Position numbers and translations under genes: made by a program. A stretch of DNA of 64,000 bases, taken from positions 1-64,000 of IMG/VR virus record IMGVR_UViG_3300005825_000044; one strand, written 5' to 3'. Under the pieces are notes generated by a model. That model saw only the letters and a list, made by a program, of their open reading frames with translations, had not been told where the DNA came from and made no database searches. The stretch's first letter is position 1. Each line of letters opens with the position of its first letter. Source of the DNA: a virus. Positions 60,330-64,000 of this stretch are shown here, piece by piece.

Positions 60330-60523
60330 GACGCCACCTTCAGGGCAAGCTCCCAGATCCAGTGGTCGGAGTCGTCGAGCGGGCCCCCCAAGCTGTCGAC
60401 GTCGAACGCGCGGGCGGCGTCCTCCGCGAGCTTCGTCATGTCGACCTCGCCGGTCCGCGCATCGACAGCTTCGCTACGGTGCGCGCGCATCCAGCTCAGC
60501 ACTGCCGCCTTCGTGAAGTCCAT
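60326..60523 (-). CDS. Hypothetical small protein, 65 aa
   Basis: Not recognised. Acidic and helical (MTKLAEDAARAFDVDSLGGP; DSDHWIWELALKV). It is the first gene after promoter P6, with GAGGAGGG before ATG 60523. Confidence 0.78.
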   Translation of the reverse strand: MDFTKAAVLSWMRAHRSEAVDARTGEVDMTKLAEDAARAFDVDSLGGPLDDSDHWIWELALKVAS

Positions 60524-60545
60524 CTAGAAACCCTCCTCGGTCAGC

Positions 60546-60620
60546 GCCTCGCCGACCATCTGAGAAGACTATAAACCAGGTCTCGGGGGGTGTCCACACT
60601 TATTTTCAGGAATCGTACGA
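60546..60620 (-). promoter_or_regulatory. Repeated promoter cassette, copy P6
   Basis: -35 TGGACA (60591-60596), 17-bp spacer with CCCCCCGAGACC instead of CCCCGGGG, -10 TATAGT (60568-60573), upstream box TCGTACGATTCCTGAAAATA and leader. The spacer palindrome is broken here, so it is not essential to the core promoter. Confidence 0.85.
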
Positions 60621-60869
60621 ATCGAAAGGGACCTCCTTTACGAGGTATTCGACTGCCCCAGCGGTGCTATCGACCCGCATGTGAGGGTCGTATTTGTTGA
60701 GGACCCCGATCTCCCCACTGGCGATCATCGCCGCGGCCCTCCCCGCGGCCCTCCGCGCGAGCGTTTCCGCGCGGCGACGCGACGTGAACGCTCTCACCGG
60801 CCACTCGTCGCGGTCCGCGTACACCCCGGTCGTGCCGAAAACTACGTACACCGTACCTGTCGTTTTCAT
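60606..60869 (-). CDS. Hypothetical small protein, 87 aa
   Basis: Not recognised. Alpha/beta (GTVYVVFGTTGVYADRDEW; RRRAETLARRAAGRAAAMIA). The C-terminal residues (SYDS) and stop fall inside the upstream box of promoter P6. The start overlaps the HTH gene stop as TGATG. Confidence 0.78.
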   Translation of the reverse strand: MKTTGTVYVVFGTTGVYADRDEWPVRAFTSRRRAETLARRAAGRAAAMIASGEIGVLNKYDPHMRVDSTAGAVEYLVKEVPFDSYDS

Positions 60870-61375
60870 CAGTCGTGCCTCCGTTCAGTTTCAACCCGCT
60901 TCCCGGCCTGGTACGTCGCGACGTGCCTGCCGTCTGCCCGGTCCAGCGTGACCCGTGCCACGGCGCGCACCGGCTCTGCGGAGTACTCGCTTGCCCTGAA
61001 GCTCAGCGAGCGGGCCTGACGCAGGGCCTCCCCGCGGTCCTCCGTGCGTAGGTACTCCCCGAGCGACTCCCCGGGGCGCTCCGGGGAGCACTCACAGACC
61101 ACGTAGTCCGGCCGCGGTAGCGTGGGGTCCTGCACCACCGCTGCCCTCTCCGGGGCCCTGGCGCGGCCCCCGGGCCTGCGTAGCCCGTGCTTCTCGGCGA
61201 CGGCGTCGAGCCGCTTCCAGAGCTTGTGCCGGCGGATCAGGTTGTACAGCGTCGGGACCGAGACCCCGAGCCGCGCCGCGGTCCGGTTCTTGTTCCCGTC
61301 GCACTCCAGGTACGCGGTGACGATCTCGTGCAGCGCCTTCGCGGCGTCCGTCGTCAGCTCGAGCGCGCTACCCAT
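60869..61375 (-). CDS. Fis-type HTH DNA-binding protein, 168 aa
   Basis: The N-terminal domain has a Fis/HTH_8 pattern: AYLECDGNKNRTAARLGVSV then PTLYNLIRRHKLW (about 20-55). The C-terminal domain is alpha/beta with a possible SPOR/AP2-like look (GEALRQARSLSFRASEYSAE). Probably a transcription regulator of early genes. It follows the fused gene and precedes P6. Confidence 0.75.
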   Translation of the reverse strand: MGSALELTTDAAKALHEIVTAYLECDGNKNRTAARLGVSVPTLYNLIRRHKLWKRLDAVAEKHGLRRPGGRARAPERAAVVQDPTLPRPDYVVCECSPERPGESLGEYLRTEDRGEALRQARSLSFRASEYSAEPVRAVARVTLDRADGRHVATYQAGKRVETERRHD

Positions 61376-61625
61376 CGGAGCGGTCCTCCTCGACTGTCAG
61401 CTCGTCGACGTCGAACCAGAACCCGATCACGGGCCGACCGCTCGAGTGGATCGGCGCGGCGGGCTCGTCGAACTCCACGAGGTGCTTACCGGCGTTGCCA
61501 GGGTTCTCTGAGTGTCCGGCCACCGTGCCGCGGAGCCCGTCGAGCACGCGCGCGGCATCGCGCGTGTACGTCTCCGGTCGCTTGATGCTGACCCGCACTC
61601 GCTTGCCCTTCTCAATCGTCTCCAC
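61368..61625 (-). CDS. Possible separate gene within the fused frame, 85 aa
   Basis: GTG 61625 has an ideal Shine-Dalgarno (CGGAGGACGAT) and would give a beta-rich 85-residue protein (KGKRVRVSIKRPETYTRDAA ... VIGFWFDVDELTVEEDRSDG). Its start is where a gene driven by the decayed promoter would begin. Not recognised. Confidence 0.5.
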   Translation of the reverse strand: METIEKGKRVRVSIKRPETYTRDAARVLDGLRGTVAGHSENPGNAGKHLVEFDEPAAPIHSSGRPVIGFWFDVDELTVEEDRSDG

Positions 61626-62033
61626 ATCGTCCTCCGTTGTTTCAACCGGTACCGCCGGCGTGCGTCCACACTTATTTTCGGAAATCGTACGACAGTCGCC
61701 GCACCAGCTCTCCGGGTGCAACATCGCGTCCCGGGCCGCGGCCCTGGAGCCGTGCCCGACGAGCGCGCTGTGGTCCTCGCACACCGTGAACCACGGCAGC
61801 TCCGGGTCGGTGTCGATGCCGGCGAGGTCGGCCCTGTACAGCCCGACGAGAGTGCCCGTGCTCCGGGCCCGTCCCGTCGCGAACCTGCCAGCGGGCTCCA
61901 TGCAGCGGAGGATCTCCCGGGCGCGGTTCCGGGCGTCGACGAGACGCGTCACGCCGCGACCGGCCTTGCGTCGCCGCGTGATCTCCCGACCGGCCCGGCG
62001 CACGAGCCGACGAAGCTCTGCCTCCGTGATCAC
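61368..62033 (-). CDS. Fused reading frame spanning a decayed promoter, 221 aa
   Basis: The first 135 residues (VRRAGREITRRRKAGRGVTR ... FTVCEDHSALVGHGSRAAA ... WCGDC) and the last 85 look like separate proteins joined through the upstream half of the promoter cassette, read as RTISENKCGR. The usual stop in that box is bypassed because the frame differs. GTG 62033 overlaps the membrane-peptide stop. A real fusion protein or two separately translated genes are both possible. Confidence 0.65.
   Translation of the reverse strand: MITEAELRRLVRRAGREITRRRKAGRGVTRLVDARNRAREILRCMEPAGRFATGRARSTGTLVGLYRADLAGIDTDPELPWFTVCEDHSALVGHGSRAAARDAMLHPESWCGDCRTISENKCGRTPAVPVETTEDDVETIEKGKRVRVSIKRPETYTRDAARVLDGLRGTVAGHSENPGNAGKHLVEFDEPAAPIHSSGRPVIGFWFDVDELTVEEDRSDG
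61661..61693 (-). promoter_or_regulatory. Decayed promoter cassette, copy P7
   Basis: The upstream box (TCGTACGATTTCCGAAAATA) and -35-like TGGACG (61663-61668) are conserved, but the spacer, -10 TATAGT and leader are gone; the position expected for -10 reads TTGAAA. Probably a non-functional remnant. Confidence 0.8.
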
Positions 62034-62122
62034 TGGACGGACCCCGCGATAGCGAGAGCGAAGATGTACGCGAACCCGGTCAGCAGAGCGACCTGGAGCG
62101 CTACCGTGAGCAGCCGCGTCAT
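62030..62122 (-). CDS. Single-span membrane peptide, 30 aa
   Basis: Reads MTRLLTVALQVALLTGFA then YIFALAIAGSVQ: nearly all hydrophobic, one transmembrane helix. It overlaps both neighbours (ATGA at its start, GTGA at its end), strong evidence that it is translated. Too short for family assignment; an early membrane-acting peptide is possible. Confidence 0.65.
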   Translation of the reverse strand: MTRLLTVALQVALLTGFAYIFALAIAGSVQ

Positions 62123-62409
62123 CGCACGGACTCCTCGAGCAGCAGCAACTTGAGAACCGCGCCGTCTTCCAGGCCGAGCGCGTCGAACAGGTCGCTCGTC
62201 GCCAGGGTGTCTCCGGTGAGGTCCGCCTCGATGTCGCAGGCCTCCGTGAGCTTGCCCGACGCGGCTTCCGTGTCGCCGGTCTCGAGCAGGCGCTCGACCT
62301 CGAGCAGCGTGTCCTTCAGCCGGTCGCACTCAGCCGCGAAGTGGCTGGCGTGCTCCGCGACCCGCTCCTCGGCGCGCCGCAGCGCTGCCCCTCGCTCTCC
62401 GGTGATCAC
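62119..62409 (-). CDS. Hypothetical helical protein, 96 aa
   Basis: Acidic and helical, likely coiled coil (RRAEERVAEHASHFAAECDR; RLKDTLLEVERLLETGDTEA). GTG 62409 overlaps the upstream stop. Not recognised. Confidence 0.75.
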   Translation of the reverse strand: MITGERGAALRRAEERVAEHASHFAAECDRLKDTLLEVERLLETGDTEAASGKLTEACDIEADLTGDTLATSDLFDALGLEDGAVLKLLLLEESVR

Positions 62410-63248
62410 GGTGCACCCCTCTTCGCGGCGACCGCCTTGCGGTCGTAGTAGCGGACCTTCTCCCGCCACTTCCGGGCGCGCAGCGCTGCACGGTGCTCGT
62501 CAACCTCCGCGCGCGCCAGCATCGCGCGGGCGTGCCGCTCCCTGCGCTCCGCCGCGGCCGCGCGCTTCTGCTCAGCGTCGGGCTCCGGCTTCGGTGCCGC
62601 AGCCACGCGCGGGACGTAGTGCCCGGCTTCGAGTCGCTCTCCAAGCTCGCGCTCGATCACGTCGTCGATCCCGTACGCCAGCACTCCGTACTTCGCGGGG
62701 ATCCTCGTCCAGTTCTCGACGGCAACCCCGAACACGGCGCGCGCGGTGCGCACCAGGAGGGAGCGATACGTCTCGTCGTGCCTGCTCTTCGGTGTCGCGG
62801 TGTGCACCAGCTCGTGGAGCAGCAGCTCGAGCGCGTGAGCGACGGTCGTGTCGCGCGCCAACGTCAGGACGATCCGCCGGGAGCCGAACGCCCTGCCGGA
62901 CCCGCTCACGACGTGAGCCGTGTGCCGCACGTCGATCCGCGGCACACGGATCCTGAGCGCGCGACAGTACCGGTACGCCTCTGCCTGGAGGTCGACCCCG
63001 CGGAAGACGAGCGGCGTCTTCCGGCGTCGCGCCGCGTCGCGCCGCAGCTCTGCTCGCTTGACCTTGTAGAGCTGGATCCTGTTCCAGCTCTCGATCGTCT
63101 GCTCGGGGTCGCTGTTGGCAGCAGTGACCCTGCAGCACTCCAGCGTGAACACGATCCTCTCGCCACCGAACGGGTCGGGCTGTTCGCGCATCGCCGGTAC
63201 CTCGCCGCAAGAGCACGGCACCGCGGTCAGTTCTTGTTTCGGTGTCAT
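62406..63248 (-). CDS. HExxH metallopeptidase-like protein with Lar-like zinc ribbon
   Basis: 280 residues. N-terminus: PCSCGEVPAM ... LECCRVTAAN ... ESWNRI, the arrangement of Lar-type phage zinc ribbons. Middle: ALELLLHELVHTATPKSRHD contains the zinc protease motif HELVH, with further residues RHDETYRSLLVRTA as in SprT-like proteins. C-terminus: a long basic helix. The fusion of the two modules is unusual. Function could be anti-host proteolysis or DNA-protein crosslink removal; unproven. Confidence 0.7.
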   Translation of the reverse strand: MTPKQELTAVPCSCGEVPAMREQPDPFGGERIVFTLECCRVTAANSDPEQTIESWNRIQLYKVKRAELRRDAARRRKTPLVFRGVDLQAEAYRYCRALRIRVPRIDVRHTAHVVSGSGRAFGSRRIVLTLARDTTVAHALELLLHELVHTATPKSRHDETYRSLLVRTARAVFGVAVENWTRIPAKYGVLAYGIDDVIERELGERLEAGHYVPRVAAAPKPEPDAEQKRAAAAERRERHARAMLARAEVDEHRAALRARKWREKVRYYDRKAVAAKRGAP

Positions 63249-63267
63249 CTGTAACGTCTCCCTTCGT

Positions 63268-63456
63268 TCAGTCCCTGGCGCACTTGCCGGGGTGTCCGTT
63301 CCCCAGGTAGCAGGCCCAGTCCTTCTGGCAGTCCGGCGAACGACGACGAGCGTCGATCGCGCGCAGCTCTTCGAGAGTCGGGCGGTCGCCCTTCACCATG
63401 CGCAGCTCGCGGTCATTGAGAGCGAACGCCCTGCGGGTGTCGTCGGTGTTGACCAT
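63268..63456 (-). CDS. Hypothetical small Cys-containing protein, 62 aa
   Basis: Helical front (DRPTLEELRAIDARRR) and three Cys in DCQKDWACYLGNGHPGKC, possibly a small zinc or disulphide motif. ATG 63456 lies 1 bp after the upstream stop. Not recognised. Confidence 0.72.
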   Translation of the reverse strand: MVNTDDTRRAFALNDRELRMVKGDRPTLEELRAIDARRRSPDCQKDWACYLGNGHPGKCARD

Positions 63457-63457
63457 C

Positions 63458-63706
63458 TCAGCCGACCTCGCGCGTGTTGCGCTCGAATGTGCGGACCACT
63501 TCGGCGTCGAGGAGCGCGCCGTGCTTCGCGTTGAACTGACCGCTGTGAGGGTCGAGCTTCACCAGCTTGTGCGCGACGTACGCCCGAGCGACGCGCTCGA
63601 GGACAGCGTCGTCTTCGGTGTCGAGAGCGCGCGACAGAAACTCCTTGAGCCGCTTGAACGCCTCCTGCTGACGCGCCGCGAGAACCCATGCACCCTTTGC
63701 AGTCAT
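63458..63706 (-). CDS. Hypothetical small protein, 82 aa
   Basis: Helical (ARQQEAFKRLKEFLSRALDT; ERVARAYVAHKLVKLDP). First gene after promoter P8, with CGGAGACGCAG before ATG 63706. Not recognised. Confidence 0.78.
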   Translation of the reverse strand: MTAKGAWVLAARQQEAFKRLKEFLSRALDTEDDAVLERVARAYVAHKLVKLDPHSGQFNAKHGALLDAEVVRTFERNTREVG

Positions 63707-63729
63707 CTGCGTCTCCGTTCGTCCGCCGG

Positions 63730-63782
63730 CGCATCGCCGACCGTGAGAAGACTATAAACCCGGTCCCCGGGGATGTCCACTG
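63730..63782 (-). promoter_or_regulatory. Repeated promoter cassette, copy P8
   Basis: -35 TGGACA (63774-63779), 17 bp, -10 TATAGT (63751-63756) and full leader. The upstream box is replaced by an A-tract (TTTTCAAAAAAAGCAG), which could act as an UP element. It is the first promoter of the minus-strand early region. Confidence 0.87.
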
Positions 63783-63842
63783 CTTTTTTTGAAAATCGAC
63801 AACAGCCAGAATGCGGGGGTGACGCGGCGTAGGGTCGGCGAT

Positions 63843-64000
63843 ATGCGGGGAGTACCCGCACGTGAATCCGTACCGGCCGCGGCGACGCGCCGGCCACCCG
63901 AACCGGAGCCCGTCGTCGTGGAGGCTGCGGCCGCGCCGGGGAGCGACCCCTGGGCGGTGCTGCCGTGGGAGCAGCACGAGGAGGCTCGGCGCGCCGTCGC
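63843..64000 (+). CDS. Divergent hypothetical protein, start only (partial)
   Basis: The only convincing plus-strand frame: ATG 63843 preceded by GTAGGGTCGGCGAT, open to the window edge (52 codons). Alanine/proline/glutamate-rich (RRPPEPEPVVVEAAAAPGSD) then PWAVLPWEQHEEARRAV. It is divergent from P8, so the 60 bp between them is a bidirectional start region. Too little is visible to assign a function. Confidence 0.5.
   Translation, partial: MRGVPARESVPAAATRRPPEPEPVVVEAAAAPGSDPWAVLPWEQHEEARRAV

Noticed and set aside
1-64000. tRNA or rRNA genes
   Set aside because: No cloverleaf-like segment or CCA-ended candidate was noticed by eye; a tRNA search tool would be needed to exclude them fully.

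Overview
This 64 kb window is part of the genome of a large, GC-rich tailed bacteriophage with a contractile (myovirus-type) tail. Evidence seen directly: a contiguous head-tail module with portal, MuF-like head protein, XkdF-type protease, HK97-fold capsid protein, sheath, T4 gp19-like tube, tape measure, spike, gp25-like and gpJ-like baseplate proteins, next to a phage-encoded replisome. Every convincing gene except one partial gene at the extreme right edge is on the minus strand, so transcription runs from right to left. Sigma-70-like promoters (TGGACA, 17 bp, TATAGT), Shine-Dalgarno sequences and many ATGA/GTGA/TGATG overlaps point to a bacterial host. The high GC content and one probable leaderless start fit an actinobacterium, but the host cannot be settled from sequence alone. 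I saw no tRNA, terminase or lysin gene.

Layout, right to left (direction of transcription). (1) 63.7-55.2 kb: small early genes, mostly unrecognised, including a HExxH metallopeptidase with a Lar-like zinc ribbon, a Fis-type HTH protein, a PcfJ-like protein, zinc-ribbon proteins and a 30-residue membrane peptide. They are driven by a repeated promoter-leader cassette. (2) 55.2-45.6 kb: ParB-like protein, portal, MuF protein, an inserted HNH-AP2 homing endonuclease, protease, scaffold candidates, major capsid and decoration candidates. (3) 45.6-24.2 kb: connector and tail-completion proteins, sheath, tube, tail assembly chaperone with a canonical -1 slippery site, tape measure, hub, spike, baseplate wedge proteins and tail fibre. 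(4) 24.2-23.9 kb: a 372-bp non-coding control region, dense in palindromes and GATC sites, with a good promoter; it is the best origin candidate here. (5) 23.9-1 kb: replication and recombination. UvsW-like helicase, DnaB-type helicase and DnaG-type primase form one operon. A UvrD-type helicase carrying an intein, a sigma-like factor and family B DNA polymerase form the next. A candidate SSB, RecA-like recombinase, SbcD/SbcC nuclease complex, PD-(D/E)XK nuclease, N6/N4 DNA methyltransferase and, at the left edge, a truncated SNF2-type helicase follow.

Two dispersed repeat families link the regions. One is the promoter cassette: seven intact copies plus one decayed copy. The other is a 20-bp palindrome, GTGTCTCCTCGAGGAGACAC, present nine times, mostly at gene ends or between genes, once inside a reading frame, and three times encoding the last residues (VSPRGD) of a protein. 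Its role is not explained by any family I recognise and it is the most unusual signal in the window.
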